A DNA stretch of 64,000 bases from Chthoniobacter sp. (GTDB lineage Bacteria > Verrucomicrobiota > Verrucomicrobiia > Chthoniobacterales > Chthoniobacteraceae), in contig JAIOPH010000032.1 of assembly GCA_021414005.1 (NCBI GenBank), positions 1-64,000 on the forward strand. Reading direction: 5' to 3'. This document shows positions 17,281 through 25,830 of the stretch, piece after piece. The position numbers and the translations under genes are program-made. The first letter of the stretch is position 1. Every line of letters begins with the position of its first letter. Below the pieces are notes generated by a model. That model was not told where the DNA came from and made no database searches. It saw nothing but the letters and a program-made list of their open reading frames with translations.

Positions 17281-17316
17281 ACTTTGCGCGACAAAGCACC
17301 TTTTGCAAGACAAAGT
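17281..17316 (-). promoter_or_regulatory. Tandem operators upstream of the regulator operon
   Basis: Two 17-base sites 19 bases apart (start to start): ACTTTGCGCGACAAAGC at 17281-17297 and CTTTTGCAAGACAAAGT at 17300-17316. The first keeps 11 of 12 arm bases of the ispH site, the second 10 of 12. They sit 8 bases before the start of the membrane protein/regulator operon, where a bound protein would block initiation. Spacing near two helical turns suggests cooperative binding. Confidence 0.7.
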
Positions 17317-17479
17317 TTCGTCGCAAACAAAAACAATCCGCGGGCTGAACGACTCGCCGGGGCGCACACCTCAGAGGACGCGCAACCCGGCTTTTGGAAG
17401 TTTCATCGTGAACTTGGCGAACTCTGTGCGATGCCCTACTTCACGGGTGCCGCCGTTTTTTCACCAACTCCCCTGCTCC

Positions 17480-18820
17480 ATGAAAACTCCCACGCGCTAC
17501 CTCCTCTCACTTTTCGCGATCGCGGCCATCGCTGCACCGTCCGCCCTCCGCGCGGCGGACGCGACGCCCGTGCGACCGCACATCATTTTCATCCTCGCCG
17601 ATGACCTCGGGCCGGGCGACATCGGCTGCTATGGTGGGCAGCAGGTGCCAACGCCGCGCATTGATCAACTGGCGAAGGAAGGCGTGCGCTTTACGCAATT
17701 CTATACGGCCTCGCCGGTCTGCTCGCCGTCGCGCACGGGACTGCTCACCGGCATGTTTCCGGCGCGCTGGCGGATCACGAATTATCTCCAGACGCGGAAA
17801 GGCAATCGCGCAAGCGAGCAGGCGGACTTTCTCGACGCGCACGCCCCCTCGCTCGCGCGCCAGCTTCAGGGTGCCGGCTACGCGACCGGGCATTTTGGCA
17901 AATGGCACATGGGTGGCGGGCGCGATGTCAACGATGCGCCGAAGCTCTCCGCCTACGGCTTCGATGAATACGTCAGCACTTGGGAAAGCCCGGAGCCGCA
18001 TCCCGACATCGAGGGCGCGCCGCCCAAGGTGAAGCGCTGGGAACGCACGGGATTCTTCGTGGGCAAGACGCTGGATTTTCTCCGGCGGCACCGCGACCAG
18101 CCATGCTTCGTGCAGCTCTGGCCTGACGATGTCCACACGCCCTGGGTGCCGGATGAGCGGGCCACGCGCGGCGACACGGCGGCGAATTTTCATCCCGTGC
18201 TGCGCGAGTTCGACCGCCAGCTCGGGCGACTCTTCGACGGCGTGCGCGAACTCGGCCTCGACGAAAAGACGCTCATCATTTTCGCCAGCGACAACGGCCC
18301 ACACCCGACCTTCGACGGCGCACGCTCCGCCGGTCTTCGCGGCGCAAAATGGAGTCTCTACGAAGCCGGCATCCGGCTGCCGTTCATCGTCCGCTGGCCG
18401 GGCCATGTCCCAGCCGGCCGCGTGGATGAAACCACGGTGCTCGCCGCCGTGGACCTGCTGCCAAGCCTTTGCGCGCTGACCCGCACGCCGCTTCCCAAAA
18501 CCGCGCCACTCGACGGCGGGGACTTCAGCGCCGCGCTGCTCGGCCAGTCGGCGGCGCGCCAGCAGCCGCTCTTTTGGGAATACGGCCGCACCACCACCGG
18601 CACGTTCCTTTACCCGAAGGGCCGCGACCGCAGCCCGAACGTCGCGGTGCGCGAAGGTCCGTGGAAGCTGCTCATCAACGCCGACGGCACCGGCGCGGAA
18701 CTCTACGACGTGATCGCCGACCGCGCCGAAGCGCACGATCTTTCCGCCGAAAAGCCCGACCTCGCGAAGCGCCTCGCCGCCACCGCCCTGGCGTGGCGCC
18801 AAGCCCTGCCCGCGCCCTGA
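17480..18820 (+). CDS. Secreted sulfatase
   Basis: 446 residues. Sec signal at the start (MKTPTRYLLSLFAIAAIAAP, cleavage near ALRA). Type I sulfatase signature: IIFILADDLG with metal-binding D41/D42 and the CSPSR motif (C81) that is matured to formylglycine, followed by TGLLTG. Later landmarks GHFGKWHMG, DDVHTPW, IIFASDNGPH and GLRGAKWSLYEAGIRLPFIV are intact. Probably removes sulfate esters from algal or animal polysaccharide; the substrate is not readable from sequence. The ATG at 17480 is set by the signal peptide. It converges on the DUF4407 gene with no gap. A formylglycine-generating enzyme or anaerobic maturase is not in the window. Confidence 0.93.
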   Translation: MKTPTRYLLSLFAIAAIAAPSALRAADATPVRPHIIFILADDLGPGDIGCYGGQQVPTPRIDQLAKEGVRFTQFYTASPVCSPSRTGLLTGMFPARWRITNYLQTRKGNRASEQADFLDAHAPSLARQLQGAGYATGHFGKWHMGGGRDVNDAPKLSAYGFDEYVSTWESPEPHPDIEGAPPKVKRWERTGFFVGKTLDFLRRHRDQPCFVQLWPDDVHTPWVPDERATRGDTAANFHPVLREFDRQLGRLFDGVRELGLDEKTLIIFASDNGPHPTFDGARSAGLRGAKWSLYEAGIRLPFIVRWPGHVPAGRVDETTVLAAVDLLPSLCALTRTPLPKTAPLDGGDFSAALLGQSAARQQPLFWEYGRTTTGTFLYPKGRDRSPNVAVREGPWKLLINADGTGAELYDVIADRAEAHDLSAEKPDLAKRLAATALAWRQALPAP

Positions 18821-20476
18821 CTACTCCCTCGGTGGTGGCAGGCTGCGCGGATGACTTTTCACCAGATCCGGCGCGCCGTGCTGCTCGGACATGCCGGTCA
18901 CGGACCAGTCGTCGGCGTGCTTCCCGTACTCGGCATGGAAAGCTCGGACGTTATTGTTGGCGATAAATTCGGGATGCTCCACGAGCACATCATACGGTCC
19001 GGGACGGCTGAAGATTTTCGTCATGATGGGCACCAGATCCAATACGAAGAGCGTGCCAAAAATAACGAGGAACTGGAACAGCCCGGCGATCCACTTCTGC
19101 TTCTGCTGACTCTGCTCATTAGCATCGGCATCGGGCGGCGGCAGAAAAATCACATTATAGAGCCCGACGGTTTCCTCCATCGGATCGAGGATGCCGTTCA
19201 TCTTGCGCTCGATGCGCTGGATGTGCGGGAGATATGTTTCGTCGTGCCGCTTGGAATTGCTGCCGTGCGTGGCCTCGAGCGCCGCGGTCTGGTCGGCGAT
19301 CTTCTTGAGCTGCACCGGATGCTCGGTCTCCATCGCCTCGATTTCCGCCTTCACTTTCGCCAGCCGGTCCTTGCGGATACGCTCCTTTTCCTTCGCCTCC
19401 TCGATGAACGTCTCGCGCCTGCCGGCCAGGCCGTCGAGGTAGGCGTTGCGATCCACCAGTCGCGCGGCGGAAAGCTGCTTGTCGTTCGCCGCCATCGCCT
19501 CCTGCAATCCCGTGAGCGCTGCCCCGAGGCGCGCAGCGTCGGCGACCACCGTCTTGTCCCGCGCCTGCATGTCCTTGGTGCGCGGACCGGTGCCGGGCTT
19601 TTTCGGTTCGGGGTAAAATTCGTTCGGCTGTCCCGCCGCCTCCCGGGCGACCGCTTCGACTAGCCGCCGGTGCAGATCGAGCTTCGCCTCGTGCTCCGCC
19701 TTGGTCTTCGCGATTGTTTCCCGCTGCGCCTCAATGGCCGCCTGCACGTTGCGCGTTTCGCTGCTCGCGGGCGCCACAAACTCCGGATCGCTGGCCTTCG
19801 TCTTCTCCTCATCCATGCGACTGTCGGCATACACATCGGGATTTAGGATGGCCGTTTCCAAAGCGGGAAGCTGGGCGACGAGTGCGTCATGTTTTTGGGT
19901 GTAGTCGTCCACCAGCGTCTTGCGCGCAGCCGTTTCATCATCCCGGATTTTTTGCAATTCCGCGGATAGATTTCCGCGTTTCGCCGCCTCGTCTTCGCGG
20001 AGCTTGTTCAGCTTGCCCTGCAGCTCCGACTGCATGCGGAACGTGATCGCCGGTCGGTATTGATCGAGACAGAACGGGAACCCGATCGCGACGCTAATCA
20101 CCGCCGCCAGGCCGAAGCGGAAAATCACCTGCATCGTCCGGCGATACCACGCCTGGAAAGGCCGGTAGGTGGCGAGCAGGATGCGATCGGTATTCATGAT
20201 CACAAACGCCCACGCCAGCGACATCCCCAGCACGGCCAGCCACGGCGGATCAGCAAAGCGACTCTTCGAGTAAAAAATCATGCCGAGAAACGACATTATC
20301 GTGGGGATCAGCACCGTGCTTCCCAGCACGGCGATCCGCTCGCGCTCGCTCGGTGGACAGTGCCGCAGCGTCTCCCACCGGGCACCCGCCAACCAATACA
20401 ACGGTCGCATGTAGCGGTCCCACCGAGCGGGAATATCGGCTTCGGCAACGGGATCGTGGGACAGGGGCCAGTGCAT
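18821..20476 (-). CDS. DUF4407 integral membrane protein with long coiled coil
   Basis: 551 residues. Three membrane helices near the N-terminus (VLIPTIMSFLGMIFY; LAVLGMSLAWAFVIMNTDRI; VIFRFGLAAVISVAIGFPFC), then about 300 charged residues in heptad-like pattern (LQGKLNKLREDEAAKRGNL, IEAQRETIAKTKAEHEAKL, EEAKEKERIRKDRLAKVKAE), then a last helix (LFQFLVIFGTLFVLDLVPIM) and a short tail. That is the DUF4407 architecture. The ATG at 20476 is preferred over a TTG eight codons upstream. Function of the family is unknown. Its TAG stop abuts the sulfatase TGA, a convergent pair with no room for a separate terminator. Confidence 0.9.
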   Translation of the reverse strand: MHWPLSHDPVAEADIPARWDRYMRPLYWLAGARWETLRHCPPSERERIAVLGSTVLIPTIMSFLGMIFYSKSRFADPPWLAVLGMSLAWAFVIMNTDRILLATYRPFQAWYRRTMQVIFRFGLAAVISVAIGFPFCLDQYRPAITFRMQSELQGKLNKLREDEAAKRGNLSAELQKIRDDETAARKTLVDDYTQKHDALVAQLPALETAILNPDVYADSRMDEEKTKASDPEFVAPASSETRNVQAAIEAQRETIAKTKAEHEAKLDLHRRLVEAVAREAAGQPNEFYPEPKKPGTGPRTKDMQARDKTVVADAARLGAALTGLQEAMAANDKQLSAARLVDRNAYLDGLAGRRETFIEEAKEKERIRKDRLAKVKAEIEAMETEHPVQLKKIADQTAALEATHGSNSKRHDETYLPHIQRIERKMNGILDPMEETVGLYNVIFLPPPDADANEQSQQKQKWIAGLFQFLVIFGTLFVLDLVPIMTKIFSRPGPYDVLVEHPEFIANNNVRAFHAEYGKHADDWSVTGMSEQHGAPDLVKSHPRSLPPPRE

Positions 20477-20612
20477 TTTTTTTGGGGATGCTAGCGGCAA
20501 GTTTCAACAGCGCCAGCAGAATGAAAACCGGCCACCTGTCGCCTTCTTAGAGTTGGCTCCGAAATTTTATCCTACGCCGAAAACCCCGCTCCTGGTTATG
20601 AGTCGGACGCGG

Positions 20613-21371
20613 CTATTGGCCAGTTCGTCGGGCAATTTTCCACCGCAGAAAACTCACGCCGCGAAACAGCCAGCGACTCACTTCATTGACTGCCTGATAC
20701 GGATGCGTGGTGAACCAGCGGCGCCAGGAAGGAAGCGGACGCCGGGAGCTTCCTTGAATCGAGGATTTGAACTTGCTGTCCGTCTGCGAAATCGGGAACG
20801 GCTGCACGCTCGCCGCACGCAGACCGAAGAACCATTCGCGGTCGAAGGCGTGATCCCACGGCAGCCACATCGGCACCAGCCGATCGACAAATGCTTGCGC
20901 CGCCGCGCGGTCCACCACGTAGGCACCCGCGCCTTTTAACCGTCCGAGGTTCACGCACAGCCCAAAGCCGCCGACGAGCGGCTGCACCCGCACCGCGTGT
21001 CCCGCGCTGAGTCCGGTGAGGCGCAGGATATTCCAAGCACTGGACCAGCGCAGCGCCGCCTCCAGGACCGCTGGAAAATCCGGTCCCAAAATCAAATCGT
21101 CCTCGCAAATCAGGCCATGTGAGTCGGACGTGGCGAGGAAGGCGCGGCACGCGGCAATGTGGCTGAGATAGCAGCCCACCTCGCGTACGTTGGTCGGCCT
21201 CCCGTGAAACCAAAGATACTGGCTTTCCGCATATTCGGGCACCGGCAGATGCAGTTTCGCACCCTCCACCGCCGGCACCCGCGTCACGGGGAAATCGATC
21301 TTGGCAAACGCCCCGGAGAGCGCCGCCCAGCGGTCGGTCGCGGCTTCGAGGTTCAGGATGTAGGCGCGCAT
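20613..21371 (-). CDS. Glycosyltransferase family 25 (LPS-type)
   Basis: 252 residues from the ATG at 21371. Typical GT25 opening MRAYILNLEAATDRW, the VPAVEG loop, EVGCYLSHIAACRAFL, then ICEDDLIL with the acidic metal/nucleotide site, and GAGAYVVDRAAAQAFVD. These enzymes add a sugar to lipopolysaccharide or other surface glycans in the cytoplasm. Isolated single gene; no other surface-polysaccharide genes nearby. Acceptor and donor cannot be named. Confidence 0.9.
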   Translation of the reverse strand: MRAYILNLEAATDRWAALSGAFAKIDFPVTRVPAVEGAKLHLPVPEYAESQYLWFHGRPTNVREVGCYLSHIAACRAFLATSDSHGLICEDDLILGPDFPAVLEAALRWSSAWNILRLTGLSAGHAVRVQPLVGGFGLCVNLGRLKGAGAYVVDRAAAQAFVDRLVPMWLPWDHAFDREWFFGLRAASVQPFPISQTDSKFKSSIQGSSRRPLPSWRRWFTTHPYQAVNEVSRWLFRGVSFLRWKIARRTGQ

Positions 21372-21499
21372 TCGGCTCGGAAAAGAGCGGACTTTCGCCG
21401 CCCGCCACCCGTGAGTCACGGCGGAAAGCGGTGGATCGCATCGTCGCCATCGACCTCCCTTCTGCGTCGAAACGCTGCCCCTACGAATCGACCTGAATT

Positions 21500-22000
21500 C
21501 TAACGGACTGCGTCTTTACCTGCGTCGCCCACTTTCTTCGCGGCATCCTCGATAGCATCGCCCGCGCGGCGAGCGGAGTCTTCGAGCTTCTCGGAACCAG
21601 TTCGCGCATCAGCAGGGACTGACCGGGAAACGGGCGCTTTGGCCTGGGCCGCTGCGAAACGTGCGGACTCCGCGGCGCGATATGCCTGCATGTTTTTCAA
21701 CTTGGCCGATGCTTCTGCGCGTTGGTCGCCGGTGTGCAGTCCGACGTATTCCTCCAGCTCCGCAATTTCGCCATCCAGCTTTGCCAAAGCTGTTTTTACC
21801 ACCGCGCCATTTTCCACTGTCGCATTCCGTTCATAGGCGTCCACCGCTTCACCGAGTTTCGTCGTTTCCAGCGTTTTGGTCTTCGCGACCGGATCAGCCA
21901 CCGGCGTGGCCGACGAGACTTCGATGACGACAGGTTTCCGATCGCAACCAAACGCAGCGATCATGGTAACGGCGACAGAGGCGGACCAAAAAAGTTTCAT
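21500..22000 (-). CDS. Putative lipoprotein with helical body
   Basis: 166 residues. Lipoprotein signal MKLFWSASVAVTMIAAFGC with the modifiable Cys at 19 (lipobox AAFG-C, slightly unusual for Phe/Gly). The mature part is alanine-, lysine- and glutamate-rich and predicted helical (LAKLDGEIAELEEYVGLH, SAKLKNMQAYRAAESARFAA), ending in an amphipathic repeat (EDSARRAGDAIEDAAKKVG) like small envelope-stress or apolipoprotein-like proteins. Same strand as, and 98 bases downstream of, the GlsB-like gene. No family assigned. Confidence 0.8.
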   Translation of the reverse strand: MKLFWSASVAVTMIAAFGCDRKPVVIEVSSATPVADPVAKTKTLETTKLGEAVDAYERNATVENGAVVKTALAKLDGEIAELEEYVGLHTGDQRAEASAKLKNMQAYRAAESARFAAAQAKAPVSRSVPADARTGSEKLEDSARRAGDAIEDAAKKVGDAGKDAVR

Positions 22001-22098
22001 CGGCAACTCATCGCGTCTGGGGTCACTGCCGGTCGTATTGGTTAAATATCGGCTTGAGATTTCTGCCTCTACTCAAGGACGCGAAGCGTACGTTTCGT

Positions 22099-22350
22099 CT
22101 ACGCTCGTCCTTTGGCGACGAGTCGGTAAAGCCCAAGAAGAATCATCGCGCCGACGATGGACCCGATGAAGCCTGCGGGCTCTCCTTGATGATACCAACC
22201 CAGCGCCTGACCCAGATAGGTGCCGATGAACGAGCCGACCAAACCGATCGCGATAGTTATGATCCAACCGCCGGGGTCGTTGCCCGGCATGAGCAATTTG
22301 GCGATGGCTCCGACGATGAGACCGATAACGAGAGCAGAGATGATGGCCAT
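22099..22350 (-). CDS. GlsB/YeaQ/YmgE family stress-response membrane protein
   Basis: 83 residues with three membrane segments and the family pattern: ALVIGLIVGAIAKLLMPG, then GGWIITIAIGLVGSFIGTYL, then GFIGSIVGAMILLGLYRLV. Also called transglycosylase-associated protein, although no enzymatic activity is shown. Often induced by osmotic or envelope stress. It sits between a lipoprotein gene and a secreted proline-rich protein. Confidence 0.95.
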   Translation of the reverse strand: MAIISALVIGLIVGAIAKLLMPGNDPGGWIITIAIGLVGSFIGTYLGQALGWYHQGEPAGFIGSIVGAMILLGLYRLVAKGRA

Positions 22351-22392
22351 AGGTTTGCGGGCGTTTTGTGCGAGACAAGTTTGACCGAAATT

Positions 22393-22779
22393 TTAGAAGA
22401 GACTGTAGGCAGCCTGCTCCGGCTTTGCCGACGACTTCGGCATCGGTGCCGGTGGAAGCGGCGGAGGCTGAGGGCCGGGATCGCCGGGGGCCGGCGGGAT
22501 CGGAGGAGGCAATGGCGGATTCGGCGGAGCAGGAGGAAGTGGAGGCGGCGGAGGAGGAGGCTCGGGCGGCCCGGAAGGTGGCTTCGGCGGTTTTGGCGGA
22601 GACGGTGGCCTCGGCGGGTCGGGAGGTTCCGGTGGTTGGGGTGGCTTCGGGACCACCTCCAATGGCTGAACTTCCGCTGACGGAATGTGTTTGAGCAGGT
22701 CGGACACGGAGACGGCTTGGGACCAGCATGGCGTCCCCGCAATGGTCAGCAGGATGGCGGCGCAACGGACGAGTTTCAT
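22393..22779 (-). CDS. Secreted proline-rich protein
   Basis: 128 residues from the ATG at 22779. Signal peptide MKLVRCAAILLTIAGTPCW (cleavage near WSQA), a short normal segment (VSDLLKHIPSAEVQPLEVV), then about 70 residues almost wholly Pro-Pro-X units (PPKPPKPPSGPPEPPPPPP), and a short tail ending YSLF. The Pro-rich part would form an extended polyproline II rod, as in cell-wall-spanning linkers. Low complexity prevents family assignment. The downstream gene is GlsB-like, the upstream gene the inactive HtrA relative. Confidence 0.7.
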   Translation of the reverse strand: MKLVRCAAILLTIAGTPCWSQAVSVSDLLKHIPSAEVQPLEVVPKPPQPPEPPDPPRPPSPPKPPKPPSGPPEPPPPPPPLPPAPPNPPLPPPIPPAPGDPGPQPPPLPPAPMPKSSAKPEQAAYSLF

Positions 22780-22925
22780 GTCCACCATTCGCGCCTCGTC
22801 CAAGAACTGGCTGCTTCTCAAATTCCGCCCTCCACTCCCGCCTTGCACACCTTGCCGCCGTGGTGCGGCCCTGCTTCACACTCCTGCTCGCTCGCCGGGA
22901 AGATTACGCGTTAGCGCGACGCGGG

Positions 22926-24260
22926 CTAGGGCTTTACGGCGACGGCTTCCTCTTTGGCAAAGTCCACCTCGGCCAAGCTTTTGCGGATCACTTCGCTGGG
23001 GATGACCATGGTTTCCACACGGCCAGAGCGCGCGATCACCAAGCCGATTACGTTGCCATCGAGATCCGTCACCGGGCCGCCGCATTGATTGGCTTCAAGT
23101 GGAAGATCGCTCTGGAGCACTGCGGGAAAATCGCCTTTGCGCTTACTCAGAGTCGTGCCCATCGCATTCATTTTGCCTCCGTCCGAGCGAAGCCCTCCGG
23201 CCTGCGTCGCACGATCTCCCAGTTGGATTTCTTTTTCCAAAATATCCCCGCCTCTTTGGAGTTTCAGTTTCACTTTCTCCCCCGCCTTGTGGTCGGAAAT
23301 TATCTTGGTGAAGGTAAAAATGGACTCCGCCTTCTGCCCGTCGAGTTCGAGCACGCGGTCGTCTTTCTGCACTCCGGCTCCCGCCGCCGCACCGTCTCTT
23401 AAAACCTCGCGCACCTTGAGTCCCTTTTCATCGCGATCCAGACCGACTCCAAGAAAGCCGCGACCTTTGATCTGAAGATTCCGGGTGGCGACACTCACGA
23501 CTCCGATGGCCACGGGATCGCTCCCATTTGGGGCGACCGCAGTGATGAAACTGCCGATGTCCGGCGCGGAGTTTTTCGTCCACTCAACAACCGGGAGCTC
23601 GCGCGCCTCGACCCTCACGAGCGCGAGATCATGATCCTCCCAAATTCGCGCAACCCGCGCCGCCACCCACACGCCTTGCACCTCGCACTGAAGCTGCGCC
23701 GCATCTTTCACCTGACTTGCCTTGGTGAACAGCCAGCCCTCGGGATGCACGCCCGCGCCCAAGGCCAGCAAGGCATCAGGCTTCTTGCCGTCGCGGAAAT
23801 TAAACGTGGCGGGAGCGGCTTTCGCGGTTCCCGGTTTGTGGCCTTCGAGGAGTTGCTGGAAGTGCTCATTGAGCCGCGCGTTCAGCCGTCCGTCCATGAA
23901 ACCGAGCAGCCCTTCCAGCTCCAGAGCACCCGCGCGCGGCGCGCCGTTTGGATTCTTCTCGCGCATCGTTTTGAGCAAATCGAGAAGGTTCATTTTCGCG
24001 AGTTCGTCTTTCGGAACGCCCTGCTTTTCCAGCATGCCGCGCAAGAGTTCTTCAAACTCGGCGCCTGATAATTCCAAACGCCCGTTTTTGGCTTTGCGTT
24101 TGAGCAATTCTTCGAGGAGTCCGCCGTCGGACTTTTTGTCGGCAGGCTTTTCCGCGAAGGGTTCCGCAGGCCTAGCTGATTCGGCTCTTTTCAGGCCGGC
24201 GTGGACGTCCGCGGAGGTAAGGAAAACAAGGAGCGCGAGGATCGTGAGTTGCATTTTCAT
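22926..24260 (-). CDS. Inactive trypsin-like/PDZ protein (pseudo-HtrA)
   Basis: 444 residues with signal peptide MKMQLTILALLVFLTSADV. A helical N-terminal part (about 45-145) is followed by a degenerate chymotrypsin-fold half (GAGVHPEGWLFTKASQV, EDHDLALVRVEA), a PDZ domain (about 268-350: RGFLGVGLDRDEKGLKV, GVQKDDRVLELDG) and the second protease strand block (EANQCGGPVTDLDGNVIGLV). The catalytic His is Ser (S182), the nucleophile is Cys (C393 in NQCGGP instead of NSGGP), and only Asp211 remains. The PDZ is placed inside the protease fold rather than after it. It follows an intact HtrA-type protease by 28 bases, suggesting a regulatory or adaptor partner. Confidence 0.85.
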   Translation of the reverse strand: MKMQLTILALLVFLTSADVHAGLKRAESARPAEPFAEKPADKKSDGGLLEELLKRKAKNGRLELSGAEFEELLRGMLEKQGVPKDELAKMNLLDLLKTMREKNPNGAPRAGALELEGLLGFMDGRLNARLNEHFQQLLEGHKPGTAKAAPATFNFRDGKKPDALLALGAGVHPEGWLFTKASQVKDAAQLQCEVQGVWVAARVARIWEDHDLALVRVEARELPVVEWTKNSAPDIGSFITAVAPNGSDPVAIGVVSVATRNLQIKGRGFLGVGLDRDEKGLKVREVLRDGAAAGAGVQKDDRVLELDGQKAESIFTFTKIISDHKAGEKVKLKLQRGGDILEKEIQLGDRATQAGGLRSDGGKMNAMGTTLSKRKGDFPAVLQSDLPLEANQCGGPVTDLDGNVIGLVIARSGRVETMVIPSEVIRKSLAEVDFAKEEAVAVKP

Positions 24261-24288
24261 GGCGTGAATCGGTGAGGATGGCGGGGTG

Positions 24289-25356
24289 CTATTTCGCCGG
24301 CTCGGGTTGGGACTCAGGTTCAGGTTTTCTCTCCCCGCGACTTGGGCGGCCCAATTCCCCGCCCATGCGCTTCATCATCTCGATCTGCGAGATCAATGTG
24401 ACCTCGGCCATCTGTTCCGCGCCCTCGCGCCGCCACACGATTTCCATTTTGTCCCCCGGCTTCGATTCGCGGAGCTTCGCGGTCACGGCCTCGCTGGTCT
24501 TCACATCCTCGCCTCCCAGTTTGAGCAGCACATCGCCAGCCCTGATCCCGGCTTCTTCCAGCGGGGATTTTGGCTGCACTTCCTTCACGCTCACGCCCTC
24601 CTTGCTTTCCGCATCGAAAACCCCGCCAAGCACCGCACGCGGGCGAATTCTTCCCTTCAATTCGGCGCGTGCTCCGCCCGGTTTTCCCCATCGCTTACCT
24701 TCGAGAAGCTGGTCCCAATGGGCCTTGATGGCACTGGTGGGAGCGTCACGATTAAAGGTGAGCGTCTCCGCAATGGAGGAGTGAATGCCGACGACTTTCC
24801 CTTCGAGATCGAACAACGGGCCGCCCGAATCCCCGCCGGTCAAGGTGCAGTCACTGACCAAAAAACCACCCATGTTGGTCATGCTAATTCGCCCGATGCG
24901 CACCGGCGGGGTGCGCCGCACATCGAAGCCACCGGGGTGCCCGAGCGCAATGACCACGGTGGTCGGTTGAAGTGCGTCGGAGTTTCCGATTTCGGCGAAC
25001 GGATACGTCCCGACGGGGATGATTTTGGCGACGCTCACATCGCGGTCGTAGTCCGCGCCGAGCACCTTGCAGCGGGTCTCTTTCCCGTCGGGAAAAAGCA
25101 CGACCATCTCTTCGTTGCCCTGCGTGACATGCGCTGCGGTGAGGATGATCCCATCCGCAGAAACAATCACGCCCGAGCCCGCGCCACTGCTCTTCTCGCC
25201 GAAAAGCGAAACCACAGCCGGCATATTCTTGGCGACCAAGGTTTTTACTTTCGACTCCACCGCTTTCATCTCCGGCAACGTGATCGCGGGCAATGGAGCC
25301 ACGAGCGCGGACAGGAAAATGAAGAGCGCGCAGAAAAGGCGGGTGGGTGATTTCAT
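24289..25356 (-). CDS. HtrA-type S1C serine protease with PDZ domain
   Basis: 355 residues, exported (signal MKSPTRLFCALFIFLSALVA). Trypsin-like domain with the full triad: ILTAAHVTQG (H76), YDRDVSVAK (D106) and TGGDSGGPLF (S177). A single PDZ follows (about 240-325: RAVLGGVFDAESKEGVSV, SPLEEAGIRAGDVLLKLGG). The tail is charged (ERKPEPESQPEPAK). Likely degrades or refolds damaged envelope proteins. First gene of the minus-strand cluster with the pseudo-HtrA. Short for DegP, which has two PDZ domains. Confidence 0.93.
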   Translation of the reverse strand: MKSPTRLFCALFIFLSALVAPLPAITLPEMKAVESKVKTLVAKNMPAVVSLFGEKSSGAGSGVIVSADGIILTAAHVTQGNEEMVVLFPDGKETRCKVLGADYDRDVSVAKIIPVGTYPFAEIGNSDALQPTTVVIALGHPGGFDVRRTPPVRIGRISMTNMGGFLVSDCTLTGGDSGGPLFDLEGKVVGIHSSIAETLTFNRDAPTSAIKAHWDQLLEGKRWGKPGGARAELKGRIRPRAVLGGVFDAESKEGVSVKEVQPKSPLEEAGIRAGDVLLKLGGEDVKTSEAVTAKLRESKPGDKMEIVWRREGAEQMAEVTLISQIEMMKRMGGELGRPSRGERKPEPESQPEPAK

Positions 25357-25470
25357 GAGCGGAGGACGGACGGATGAAGACGTGTCGTTGCTTTGCCGTC
25401 GGTCTGCCAGTTGTTTTCCGCCTGTTAGGAAATTCCTTTCGCTAAAGCCGACCTGCCGAAATGCAGGTGG

Positions 25471-25555
25471 CGGAGGGGGTGGGATTCGAACCCACGGAAC
25501 CTTGCGGCTCTCCGGTTTTCAAGACCGGCGCATTAGACCACTCTGCCACCCCTCC
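25471..25555 (-). tRNA. tRNA-Ser (anticodon UGA)
   Basis: On the minus strand a 7-base acceptor stem GGAGGGG/CCCCTCC encloses a D-arm (GCAGAGTGGTCTAATGC), an anticodon stem-loop CCGGT-ctTGAaa-ACCGG, a long variable arm (GAGAGCCGCAAGGTTC) and the T-arm GTGGGTTCGAATCCCAC. The long variable arm and UGA anticodon identify serine. Discriminator G; CCA is not encoded. The flanking intervals 25357-25470 and 25556-25830 hold no recognisable gene. Confidence 0.97.
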
Positions 25556-25830
25556 ATTCTACTTTTCACAGGAACTCGCCGCGGTTGGGGGCGGCGAACT
25601 TTGGTTGAAGCAGGGCGGGAGATTTCACTACGTCCTCGCGGAGGTCAACGCCGAGCATCGTCTCGCCATGAACGTGCGATGCGCTTGGCGGGCTGCCGCC
25701 GACGTTCGCGCGATGAGCCGGCCAACAATCACTTGGCTAACCGTACTCCGCATGGCAGCAATCGCGCCCTCTCGCTCCTTCTCATTAGGAAACAACAGCG
25801 CCGCAATTTTTTCGTGAAACATCTCCAACT

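Noticed and set aside
25628..25828. A 66-residue minus-strand frame between tRNA-Ser and the FAD oxidoreductase
   Set aside because: No start context, no domain and lies in a probable promoter region; not supported.
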